NCBI GenBank assembly: GCA_949358305.1
Contig: OX442320.1
Coordinates: forward strand, 12,108,259-12,168,258
DNA: 60,000 nt
Reading direction: 5' to 3'
From: Strigamia acuminata
Lineage: Eukaryota; Arthropoda; Chilopoda; Geophilomorpha; Linotaeniidae
Shown here: positions 43,401 through 54,519 of the stretch, in pieces
How positions within the stretch are numbered: the first letter of the stretch is position 1
How the letters are laid out: each line of letters begins with the position of its first letter
Made by a program: the position numbers and the translations under genes
Notes under the pieces: model-generated
Databases searched by the model: none
What the model saw: only the letters and a program-made list of their open reading frames with translations
What the model was told of the DNA's origin: nothing

Positions 43401-43646
43401 AAATAAGAGAGCGGCTGCCCGAAATCCTGTTGAAAACAAAAATTCTCCGGAGCATACTTCGGGTGAGATTTAAAAAAAAAATAGCACTTTTTTAAACTTA
43501 TTTTTTCAAACATTTTACCGTTAGTTGGTTTTTTTTCTTCCTTGGCAGACGATGCTCTCGGTGTGTGCGTGGGTTCTCTCTTGTCGGGATTGGCGGTGGG
43601 GGCCAGCACCACTTTGCTCGTAGCCATTAAAAAAAGTCTCGCCTGA
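40433..43646 (+). CDS. Secreted/type I membrane protein, possibly LolA-like domain family
   Basis: Eleven exons (40433-40541, 40605-41165, 41236-41384, 41439-41573, 41669-41765, 41823-41983, 42213-42374, 42441-42582, 43004-43116, 43180-43390, 43549-43646) join in phase to about 645 residues. An N-terminal hydrophobic stretch (YYYFCVAFFVTFI) looks like a signal peptide, and the C-terminus has one probable membrane helix (VCVGSLLSGLAVGASTTLLV) followed by IKKSLA. Between them are Cys-containing extracellular blocks such as IDCEKWAFC, VFVYWSGWNVP, IPEGVLCD and QLAFPKMETTG. This order (LPPLP.., 'dCekW..C', 'YWS..nW', 'IP.GVlC', 'lP') recalls invertebrate proteins annotated as LolA-like-domain; I state that from memory and with caution. 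Function unknown. Exon 9 acceptor (43003) lies after a hAT-type insertion. Confidence 0.7.
42010..42065. repeat. Dispersed repeat, copy 2 (other copy at about 30366-30420)
   Basis: catcctgaggcgggtccc followed by aggaccc and aagaaaaatttttaaattttgtcct. Sequence up to about 42165 (GC-rich, ending in tcgtgggggcc) may belong to the same element but has no match in copy 1. Lies in an intron of the putative membrane protein gene. Confidence 0.5.
42597..42944. mobile_element. Non-autonomous hAT-type transposon (MITE), 348 bases
   Basis: Perfect 15-base terminal inverted repeats, CAGTGCCGGATTAAC at the left and its reverse complement at the right, flanked by a perfect 8-base target duplication cacaaagt (42589-42596 and 42945-42952). 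An 8-base duplication and ends beginning CAGTG are hallmarks of the hAT superfamily. There is no transposase ORF. It is inserted in intron 8 of the surrounding gene, downstream of the donor at 42583 and upstream of the acceptor at 43003, so it does not interrupt coding sequence. The perfect duplication suggests a fairly recent insertion. Confidence 0.9.
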
Positions 43647-43832
43647 AATAAATAGAAAAAATGAACAAAAGGCTATTCCTGTACGTTGAAAGAAAATAAA
43701 AAGAAAAATTTGATTTTGAAAATGTGTAGTGGTTGTTAGCACCAGACTACCGTAGGTTAGGTGGAAACCGGAAATTATGACGTTCCAGGATGACGCAATT
43801 TTTGACAGTCACGCGCGCGATTGTAAACAAAA

Positions 43833-46800
43833 ATGGCCGAAGCTCAAAAACCGAAGACGAAGAGACATCGAGCCAAGGTAAGTGCAAAATGGAGAAAGCG
43901 ACGCGATGACAAATTGAACGAGTCGTTAATCGATCGAAGAAGTCGCCGCCCAACTCCGGAGCGATTTACTCGTTTTATTGATTTGTCGCGGACGGACGAC
44001 GGGCCTAGAGTCTTATCTATTTTTCTTTCCATTTATTTTAGAAAAAGAAAAAGAGCACGCAATGCGGAGAAGACCCGCTGGAGGATGCGACGAACGGCCA
44101 GCCGCTGGCGTACTCTCCGAGACAGAATGCGTGGTCGAGTAACGTGTACGTGGCCACGATCGACTACGGCGCCGTGGCCACGGAGGGCGGCGTGAATCCT
44201 CAGCCCGAATGTCCCGGGCTCGAGCGGCGCGATCCGGAAGAGAGCCTGCACTCGGCTGACGATACGGATATGAAACAGGTGAGCGGCCTCTACAGCTTGG
44301 AGTCCGCGTACGATGCGGAACCGGAACCGACGGAGACGGAGACGGAGACGGAGACGGAGCACGTGGAGAACGTTGCGCTCAAGCTCAAGCCGAGTTTCGA
44401 GACGGTTTTGCCCATCCCCGAGTTGAGCGAAATGGTCGGGCCGGACAAGAAGTCGTCGGGCGAGGCTCTGGTGTGGCGACCCACGTCTCTTGCGACCCCC
44501 GTCGAGGCGGAGGCGGAGAGGGAGGCGGAGGCGGTGGTGTTGGCGCAGTCGGAAGAGGAGGAGGTGGAGTTGGATCCGAGCAGTAAAAACAAGCGCCGTT
44601 ATTCGAGCAAGGAGTTCACCACGACGCTCGTGAGCGAGGATTCGGCGGCCGAGTTTCCGGACACGAAGCAAATGGTGGACACGAAGCAGATCGTGGCTGA
44701 CATCGTGGCGCAGTTCTTCGCCGACGCCGAGGCCAAGGCGAGCGAGAAGAAGGAACTTCTGTTGCCCGCAACGAATACGGAGGCGAGCATGTGGTCGCTG
44801 AACAGCATCCTGGACGTGGATGTCGTCAGTCGGTCTCTTACTTTGGAAACGAGTCCTCCTCTCGTCATTGAGGAAATTTCGCCGCCAACGACGACAGAAT
44901 CAGTCGGTTCGGAGAAGAAAGGCGGCGCGTACGAGACGTGTCAGAAAGAGTTGGACAAGTTGGTGGACGACATCATTCGGGCCGAGTCGCACACCGCGCA
45001 GCCAGTGCAGGTAGTGCAGGCAGAGCAGGCAATACAGCCAGTGCAGGCAATACAGCCAGTGCAGGCAATACAGCCAGTGCAGGCAATACAGCCAGTGCAG
45101 GCAATACAGCCAGTGCAGGCAATACAGCCAGTGCAGGCATTACAGCCAGTGCAGGCAATACAGCCAGTGCAGGCAATACAGCCAGTGCAGGCATTACAGC
45201 CAGTGCAGGCAATACAGCCAGTGCAGGCAATACAGCCAGTGCAGGCAATACAGCCAGTGCAGGCAATACAGCCAGTGCAGGCATTACAGCCAGTGCAGGC
45301 ATTACAGCCAGTGCAGGCAATACAGCCAGTGCAGGCATTACAGCCAGTGCAGGCATTACAGCCAGTGCAGGCATTACAGCCAGTGCAGGCAATACAGCCA
45401 GTGCAGGCAATACAGCCAGTGCAGGCATTACAGCCAGTGCAGGCATTACAGCCAGTGCAGGCATTACAGCCAGTGCAGGCATTACAGCCAGTGCAGGCAT
45501 TACAGCCAGTGCACGCAATACAGCCAGTGCAGGCATTACAGCCAGTGCAAGCAATACAGCCAGTGCAGGCAGTGCAGGTGGCGTCTCCCGCGCTCCAAAC
45601 GTTCGAGAAGACGATGGCTGAGGAATTGCCACCCGTGAAGGCGCTGTCGCTGCCCGTGTACAGGAACTTATTGAAACAGCCGGTGATGGACGCGACGAAA
45701 ACGATGCCGGGCACGGCGTCGCTGGTGAAAATCACGCATAGGAAAATCTGCCTGTCGCAGGCCATCATTCCCATCTGGGAGGGCAACGTGCGGCCGTACA
45801 CGGAATCGCAGCTGAAAGCGCTTTATTACAACCGCGAGCTGCAGATCAACGAGAGTTTCGTCGACCGTTTCGTCGAGGTGCATTTGATTTGAATGGCGAT
45901 TTAAATTTAAAATTGATTTGATTGGATTTGATTTTGCAGGAGTATCGAACGACGGTTCAGCACGAATTACACGAGTTGCTCATGGGATATTTTCGCGCTC
46001 GCAACAATTTGCAAGTGAGCAGCAAAGACGTGCAAGCGCTGCATCAGGAGTACTGCCAGTCGAAAGACTATTTGTGGATCACGACCGATCACACGATCAC
46101 CAACAAAGTAAAAGCAATAAACAATTGCTTTTAAAATCATTAATTATTAATTGTATAATTCTAGAGCCATTGCGAGGACGGGAAATTGGTGACGGGCTCG
46201 TACCAATACCAGCGGGTCAAGTACAGCGAGACGTCGTCGAACAAGATCGGTCGCCTGCTGAAGCAGATCCGCGAGCAGGTGTACGAGCACCTGTCGCTGT
46301 ACGCGTACACGGCGCAGATGGCGCGGCTGCAGGTGGAATCGTACCTGCACAAGGTGCTCGTGTCGTCTCCCGACCTAAAGGACATTCCGCACAACTCGCC
46401 CGTGCAGGGCTTCGGCTCGGAGCAGATGGCGCCGAGCGTCGTGTGCCAAGTGGACAACTTGAAGCAGTGCATCAGCGTCCTCTTCAGTTTTCAACGCAAA
46501 CCCATCCGCGACAAACCGTTCGTGCAGGACACGCGCACCTGGCTCACGCGACTGGTATTTAAAAGATTAATTAATTAATTAATTTAAAAATTAATTTAAA
46601 AAATGAAATCAGATTGCCGTGTTGCTGCGCGTGGCCACCTACGAGGATCACTTGTTCGTGTTGAATCACGTGCTGCGATGTCCGTCGGGCGTGGGCGATT
46701 GGGCGGTCGCCTACATTCAGCCGCCGACCCCGCGGCCCCTTTCCGCCGACGTTTTCGGCGACCCGAATTTGGATCACGCGATAACCGTTCTCGCCACCAT

Positions 46801-49800
46801 TTTGCGCCCCATCAAGTAATTGAAACAATGAGTAATGAGTAATTGTTTAATATTTGTGATTTGTGATTTGAGGTCACGGGAGGAGTTTCTGAAACACGTG
46901 AAAAGTGCGGTGATGACGGCCTCCTATTTGGAAGACGACGACAGCATGTGGGTTCTCGTGGACTCCGAGGGCGAAGAAGTACTGGACGGTATTTAGTGGC
47001 GGATTTGATTTGAAAAAGTTGACACGGGGTTATTGAATTTGAAGGACGAAGATCCTTCGAATTTCTGGTTCCAGTGGCGCGAGAACGACCTGGTGGCGCT
47101 GGTGAACCAGGTGCCGATGGAAGCGGTGTTCCGGTGCATGCTGGGAATCGACTACCGCGACGACCACGACGTGTACGACCCGGTCAGGTCGAACGAGCAG
47201 ACGATGATGAAGATTTTCGCCTTTTCCACTCAGCTCGTGCACATCTTCCGCGAAGGCCTCAAGACGTTCAACCTGGTGCGCTACCGCCAGCTGGCGAAAC
47301 GCATCAGCCGCTTCATCCGCCACATTGTGCAGTACGTGTCGGACCACTGGCAGAACTTCCAGCTGGTGCACGGCGCGTCCGACAGCGCGCTCTACGCTCG
47401 CGTCCAGATGGAATTTGATCAGTTTTTTCTGCGCGCCACCTGGTGCATTTTCTCGTCGCAACGGTTGGACTTTCTTTTTCTGCCTTTTCTTCTTTTAAAA
47501 CTAATCTTCTTTCAAATTAATTCATCCACAGACTCGGCTCGTGGCAATTCATGGCCGGCCTGCCGTACACGTGCGTGTCGACGGCCATGCTGTGGCAGAT
47601 CATGCGGCTGCTGCACGGCGACTACGACGAGGACGAGACGTTCGATCGGTTCGCGGTGGTCGACTGGCAGGGCGAGCTGGAGGATCCGAGTTTGAAGATG
47701 CAGTTTGAGGAGAACTTGTCGGCGCTGCCCGAGTGCGAGGCCTACTACCTGCTCACCTCATTCGCCAACATGGCGTGTTCGCGCGACAACAGCGCGCGCC
47801 AGTTGGTCGAGCACATCGCCATGGAGATTTACGACGCGAGTCTAGAATTCATTTTACTTTTAATTTTAATTTTAATTTTAATTTTTAACAGATCGCTTTC
47901 GTGAGCACGCACACGCGCGAAATTTGTTCCAAGGGAGGACGCGAATTGCTTACTTTGGTTGCTTCTAAACATCCCTTCATTTTGTCGAAAATGGTGCATC
48001 GCGTTCGCGAGACGATGGCGCAGGTGGGAATGGCGGCGCTCTACTTGTTTCGCGAACTGCCCTTCTGTCTTTGGCGACCGAACACCGAGGATTTGGTGAT
48101 CGTTTCGGACTGGCTACTCTGTAGTCAATTGACGTCCCCTCCGAATTTGTTGGCGAGGCTCGTTCTCGCTGCCATGAACTGGGGTTTGAACGAGAGTAAC
48201 GTGAGTTAATTTTAAATTTAAATTTAATTAAATTTAATGTTAATATTTGTTCTTCTTTTAAGGGAGAGATGTATTTAAGCGTAAACCTGCACCGCAAAGT
48301 GTGTTTGATGGTGGTGGAGGCGTACGCGAAGCTGGTGCCGGCCAAGACGGGTCTGTTGGCCGAGGGGTTCAAGCAGGTGTCCAACATCGCGTCGATGGTG
48401 TGCCAGACGCCGACGCCCGGCCAGGCGTTCTGCACGTGGGCCTGGGACTTGCTGCTGCAGCTCAAACTGCACTTGTTCAACCAACCCGTGCAGCTCATTC
48501 ATCACGCGTTGATCAATCCGGCCGAGGCGTTCTTGGCCGTGCCGTCGCTGCAGCGCGAGAATTTGCAGATTTTGGTGACGGGCATCGGGGAGCGGCAGCC
48601 GACAGCCGCCTACGCGGCGCTGGCGATGACCACGTGCGGCCACAGCATCGCCGAGTTCGAGCGCAGCATCAACCTGCTCAACATTTTGATGGAGAGTCAC
48701 CAGTACCGCGGCGTCATTCACATTCTCAGTCTAATTACGCCCATGTACTACACGAACAACACTAGCTTGCACTGTTGTAAATTGTAATGCCATTATTGTT
48801 TGATTGATTATTGTTTGTTATTATTATTTCTAATTTGTTTTTTTTTGTTCAATTAGAATTTCTCCGATCATTCAAAACCTTTTGATGTGCGATTTGACGT
48901 ACTTAAAAATGGCGAAAAATCTGGTGCTTCCCGAGTTTCCGGGCAAATATTTGCGGACGTTCGTGGCGATGATTTTGGTAAATTGCGAATAGTAATGAAT
49001 ACGGTACCGTAATTAATTTGATTGGCGTTAGCATTCGTCGAAAACGGCGCCGGAAATCCATTCGAGCGCCGCCGACGTGTTCCTCATGTGGCTCGAAGTG
49101 ATTTGCAACCTGAATCAGTGGAGTCGCGACCGCAACGCGCTGTACGTGGTGGACAGCATTTGCCGAGCCGCTTTCCCCGTGCCCGAGATCATGGCGGCCA
49201 TCAATAAGTTTCTGTATCGTCATTACAAGGTATTTATACATGCGCGCTATTATGTGACAGTTCGACATTGATATCGATTGAAATTTGCTTTTATTAATTT
49301 GACAAGCAACTGTTGGAAATGGACGCTGTCGAAGCAGTCAGTAACAATCGCGACGAGTCGATTTGTCCGTGCTAATTTAGTGTCCTTCGTTTTGTTTAGA
49401 GCATGAACTCGATCGGCCGCCAAAATTCCGTGTCGTCGTTCCTGTGGTGGATGACGGGCAGCACGCCGTCGTCGCTGGTGAACCGCCAGTCGTGTCCCGA
49501 GTTCCCCTGGTTCACCTACTGCGCGCTCGACGTCGAGGCCGTGGTGGAGGAAGAGTCGCAGCTGTGGCACACGTTGGCCGTCGAAATGCTGGCTAATCAG
49601 CGAGCCACGCCCGACGTGGCCATTAAGGTGACATTTTTTAAAATTCAAAATTTAAAATTAAATTTTTTTTAAATTTTTCTAAATGTTTTAATTGCAGAAA
49701 GCGGCGAGTAGTTTACGAACGACGGCTCCCGCTCTCAACCAGTTGGCCATCTACCATTGGGCGCACCAGGCGGTGGACACGCCCGCGGATCATCCGTTGA

Positions 49801-52800
49801 ACGCGTTGTTCTGGCAACGCTTTTTCGGTCTTTACTTGCAGCGATGGGCGAGCGGCGGGAGCATCGGTTCGCGATTTTTCGAGAGCATGTCCAACCTGCC
49901 GTTCTTGAAGCGAATGAAGAAACGCCTGCACGAACTGATCGACTACAACAACAAACAGACCAAAGACATTCTCCAGGCACCGAAGAGGGCGCCGAGCAAC
50001 CCTAGCAACGAGAATGTGGTGTCGGGTCACGTGTCGGACACGCTGCTCAATCCGAAGATGCGAATGCACTCGGAACTGGCCCGGCTCTACAACACTTTGG
50101 CGCTGTGGATCGAGGAGCCGAAATTGCACGAGAGCACTCTGTATTTGCCTTCGCTGCCGCCGCAGTACGATTACAACAAGTTGATGTTGCTTCAGAGGAA
50201 CGATAAAGTGAGAAAAAAACGACAAATATTGAATAAAGTTAAAAAAAATTTGTTTAAAGACGCCGTGGCTCGAGTACATCGACTTCGAGGTGTTGCAAAA
50301 GGACCACCAGAAGCTGATGAACGATTGGGTGGGCGAGCTCAACCCGAAACAACGACCTTCGCTCGGGCACGGCGCCGACGGCCGCAAGGACACGGCGCGA
50401 GACCACATCCTTAAAAGACTGCGCTCGTACGAGATTCCCAAGCGGCCGCCGGTCATGGTGCCGTATCGGCTACCGGTGCCCGAGGTGGCCGACGCCATCT
50501 TTGAAGCCGAAACGAACGTAATGTCGGCCGTGCGCGAACAGCTGAAACTCTTCACCGATTTTGCCAAGTGAATTTGGAATTTGCAATTCGAGAAGCATGA
50601 CGTAACAACATTTATTTGAATTTGTGTATTTTCCGTTAGGATTTTCGCTCAACAAATGAGCCAGCACGAAGTTTTGGACAAAACGTACTTGGAGTTGATG
50701 CCGGAGTTGTACAAAAACGCGGACAGCGAGACGGTGATTTCGGTGCCGTGCAAACAAGGCACGACGGGGCTGCTGCGCACGACCGAGGCGAAATGCTCGG
50801 GACCGGCACGCATCACGATGAAGTTTCGCGCCAAGAAGATGATGGACAACATCGACGTTCGCATCGAGCAGAACCGGCGCGAGCACCAGGAACTGCTCAA
50901 CGAGATGTTGTGTCCGCCGCCGCAGAACGTGTGCAGCGCGGCGGTGTTCGTCGAGAACACCATCATGTAAGAATTAATTCATTAATTGATTGCTTGTAAA
51001 TTGATTGACTATGATTTGTCGTTCAGGAGTTTGGTTCGACGATTCCACGAGCCGTTGCAAGCGGACGAGTCGAGCGAGAAACATCAGCAGATGGGCGTGG
51101 CGCTCTTCTACTACGTGCACGAGCTGTTTTTGGTGCACGAGAACCAGCAGTACCCGCCCACGAGACAGTTCCTCACGTCGTCGATCGAGATCCTCGGCCA
51201 GGAGTTCGTCAACAACAACGGGGATCAGTGCCAGGCGTTGCTGCGCGTCATCCTGTCGCACCCGCAGTCGGTCGGCTTGTTGGCGCCGCACTTCAATCCG
51301 GCCGCCGCCTCCAAGGAGAACTTTATCCACCTCTACAAAGCGTTGGTGGCGGTCACGCGGCTGCAGAACGCCGATCTGGCTTTCGTGTTGCTCACCAAGG
51401 TTGCTCTTTTCTTTTGTTTTCAAGTTGATTATTCAATATTTTAATAATTGAAATGTGTTTCAGTTTGATTTGAATTTGTGGTTGTCGAGCAGAAGGCCGA
51501 AATTGACGGAACGGCAGCAGGTGTTGCAGTTAATCGGCGAAGTGCTGCTGCTGATGGGCGTGAAGCCGGAACCGACGCTGCTGGCTCTGTGTGAAGTAAA
51601 TGTGTGCATAGTTTATTTGAAAGTACTTAACTTGGGTTGTTGCGCCAGATCTACCGGACTCACTTGCAGTCGTTGCTGCTCTACCAGTTCCCCGACCACT
51701 ACGGCGACGTTTTGCAGCTGCTCTTCAACGGCAGCGAGAACCAAACGGTGTGCGTGGAGGTGTGGTACGACCTGTTTAATTCGCTCGTCATGGACAGGCG
51801 ATTCCCGATCGCGTCGCCCGCCGAGTTTCGCGACATTTGCCGGCGGTTTGCGCAGAATCAGATCATGTTCGTCATGCAACAAGTAATGCAAACAATTACA
51901 AATGTGAAATGTACTTAGTTTATAAAATGTAATTTGTAATTTGGACGCAGATGCGGGAGACGCTGGAGTTGCTCAATTCGCATTTCTTGCAAAAACGCCA
52001 GTCCAACAAGCACACGGTCACTTACGGGCTCTACCAAAAGTATCGCGCCTATTTGCCGGCCATTCGCACTTTCCTCGCGCTCGTGTCGCACGCGTACGTC
52101 TACAGCGTCAAGGACAACTGCGGCAGGGATAAAAATTTCGAACAAACCGCGCTGACCGAGGTGTGGCCCACCATTTGCAAGGCGTTCGGCCCGTGGCTGC
52201 AGCCGTTCCAGTTTGGCTCGCGGCTGTCGATGCCGTGGGTGGCCGGAGACATGGACGCGGCGACCAGTATGGCCGTGGTGTACGGCGACGTGCTCAGATA
52301 CCTGCACGAAAACACGGATTGTACGTTTAAAATGTAAAAATTTAAAAAAATTTAATAATGAATTCTTCTTCTTCTCAGATTCGCCCAACATTTTGGCCGT
52401 GTTTCTCGACTATTACGCGAGCACGTGCAAAATCCAGGGATCGACCAGTTTCGTCCTGTCGTCCGTGTTCAATCAGATGTTTTCGCTTTTCGAGTGGAAC
52501 AAGTTCCACATGACGGCCAACCCGATGAAATGTCTGATGCAGATCTTGGAAACGAGCAACGAAGATTGTCTCTCGTTCCTCGGCGAAGTGTTCCTGCAGC
52601 TGCCGTGGCCGACGATCGTGACGACGTGGGAGGCGAACGAGACGCAGCTCATGACGGCGCTGCACATGGACAGCCTGTCGACGCTGACCGTCATGTTGAC
52701 TTTCGAGGCTCAGACGTCGCAAAAGGTGCACCAGTTGTCGAGCCTGCTGTACTCCGCCGAGAAGTTCCCCTGGCATCACATCGACGCCAAGCACTACGAC

Positions 52801-54471
52801 TCGCTGGTGCGCTGTTTCGCGAGCAACTGCAACCCCGGCTGCGTGCTCGGTTTGCCAAACATGGAGAACGACATTGCGCTCTACAGATTTTTGCGAGTGA
52901 TCGGCGGCTACGTGAACTGGCCGAGCCGCTTGAACCCGGAGACGCGCGAGAAGCGGTGCACCTTCGTGCGCTTGTTCGGCCAGTTGCTGACCGTGTGGAC
53001 GACCAAGAACAAGACGTATTTGCGATCGCATTCGGACAACATCGTCAAGGTGATCGTCAAGCTGCTGGAGGACATGGAAGAAGTCATTTTAGCGAGTAAA
53101 GAAAAGAAAGGACTTTGAAATTTAAATTGATTGTAGAATAATGGTTTTGCAGATACGTTGAGCGTGAGCGTTTTCGATCAAAGCACGCCCGTGCTCACGG
53201 AACTGGTGACGCTGCTCAACACCGTGCCGGTGGCGGCGCTGCAGGACGTGATCATCCAGGCGCTGCTGAGCTGGGCGGCCGCGCACCCGTGCAGCCCGCT
53301 GCTGCCGCCGTGCCTGTACACGGTGTGTCGCAGCCTGGCCTCCGTCATCCACATGTGCACCATCTCGGAGGCGGTGATCGCGGCGCACTTCAAGGCCGAC
53401 GTGTCGGACTTCAAAACGGCCGACGGCGGCTGGGCGCTCGTCTCGGCGGCCGTCCAGATCCCCGAGCTGACCGAATCGGATTTCCTCAGCGAGTGCATTA
53501 AACAGAACAACGTGCTCACGCTGTACGCGACCATCCTGCAGCGCCAGCCGCACTGCAACACGGCCACGGCCCAGTTGTCGCTGCTCTCGAAAGTCGTCGA
53601 TTGGATCACGAAATTGAGGCCGACGTAATTTCATTTCCTTTCCATTTCCATTTCTACATTTGTACATTTCTTTTCTTTCCAGGGAAGAGGCGGAAGGCAA
53701 GATGCTGCTCTTATGGCACAAGGCCATCGAATTGTCGGTCAACCAAGGACTGTCGGACGACGACATGCGAACGGTGTGCAACCTGTTGACGAGCATGTCG
53801 CACACCCTGACCGTCCAGTCGGAGGACAAGGCGACTAGCGGGTTTTTCGGCTCGATCGGGCTCGGCAAACGATCACCCTTCTCAGTCAGGTAAACGTGAA
53901 AAAGAGAGAGAGAAAAAGAAAGAAAAAGAACTAAAAAGAAAAATGTGTTACGGCTAGGTTTCGTTTGGCTGCGCGCGCAGTGGCTGCCTTCGTTTTGTCG
54001 CACGTGAACTCGAACGGCACGTTGAGGCTGAAGGGCACCGACTCGAGGGTGCTGAGCGCGGCGAGCGAGAAGAAGCCGCAGCCGCAGCCTCTTCCTCTTA
54101 CTCTTCCGCAGCAGCAGCAGACGCAGACGCAGACGCAGCCGCAGACGCAGCCGCAGCCGCAGCCGCAGCTTCAGCTTCAGCTTCAGCCTCTTCCGTCGCA
54201 GACGAAGGCGTCGGTGGACCAGCTGGCGCCGCACGCACTGGCGCAGCTGGAGAATTGCGGCGGGAACAAACTGTACGAGAGATACGAGGAGGTGGTTTTG
54301 TTTCTGATCGGCTTTCTCAACAACCAGTTGCAGTGCTTGCAAGACTACCAGCACTTGATGTCGTATCTGAGTTGCAATCTGTTTGATGAGAAGAATTACC
54401 TGATCCTGCTCAAGAAAACGGATCAGGTCGGTTTGCAACTCTGCACGGCATTTGTCGGCCTGCCTGAGTGA
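43833..54471 (+). CDS. EPG5: EPG5, autophagosome-lysosome tethering factor
   Basis: Twenty-four exons, from 43833-43877 and the long 44042-45877 to the last at 53958-54471, give about 3003 residues; human EPG5 has about 2580. The N-terminus MAEAQKPKTKRHRAK resembles the family start. Conserved helical parts include DWLLCSQLTSPPN, MAALYLFRELPFCLWRPN and YYLLTSFANMAC. EPG5 is a Rab7 effector that tethers autophagosomes to late endosomes/lysosomes. The extra length is mainly an acidic, low-complexity N-terminal region (a Glu-Thr run and a 30-copy hexapeptide array) plus a Pro/Gln-rich segment near 54080-54200. Splice sites are canonical except that intron 8 (47836-47891) seems to use a GC donor. 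The gene lies tail to tail with PPM1H, 48 bases apart. Confidence 0.93.
45035..45574 (+). repeat. 18-base coding tandem repeat, 30 copies, in EPG5
   Basis: The unit cagccagtgcaggcaata (or ...gcatta) encodes QPVQAI or QPVQAL. Thirty uninterrupted copies occupy 540 bases, followed by QVASPA; imperfect beginnings (QPVQVVQAEQAI) precede them. Variation between copies is nearly limited to the I/L codon (ata/tta), with one QPVHAI. The unit has no stop in any of the six frames. Confidence 0.97.
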
Positions 54472-54519
54472 ATAACTTTTATAACTTGTAAATAATAAAC
54501 AACTTTTCGTAAAAGTCTT
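54472..54519. terminator. 48-base convergent gap between EPG5 and PPM1H stops
   Basis: Contains AATAATAAAC for EPG5 at about 54490-54499. A signal for the minus-strand gene must lie inside EPG5 sequence, so the 3' ends of the two transcripts almost certainly overlap. Confidence 0.55.

Noticed and set aside
45035-45574. Possible CRISPR-like or satellite array
   Set aside because: Direct 18-base repeats without spacers, in frame in a eukaryotic gene; not CRISPR.
44938-45801. Long ORFs in other frames over the EPG5 repeat (Gly-Asn-Thr-Ala-Ser-Ala, Ala-Cys-Thr-Gly-Cys-Ile and Leu-Pro-Ala-Leu-Ala-Val repeats)
   Set aside because: They exist only because the 18-base unit has no stop in any frame; outside the array they run into unrelated sequence, and the QPVQA frame is continuous with EPG5.
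49280-49380. Possible extra EPG5 exon between exons 12 and 13
   Set aside because: An open stretch after a cag/aag acceptor exists, but joining exon 12 directly to 49400 keeps the frame and fits the family without an insert.
53122-54438. 438-codon minus-strand ORF opposite the end of EPG5
   Set aside because: Low-complexity Arg/Leu-rich shadow of the Gln/Pro-rich coding strand; spans EPG5 exons and introns without domain content.
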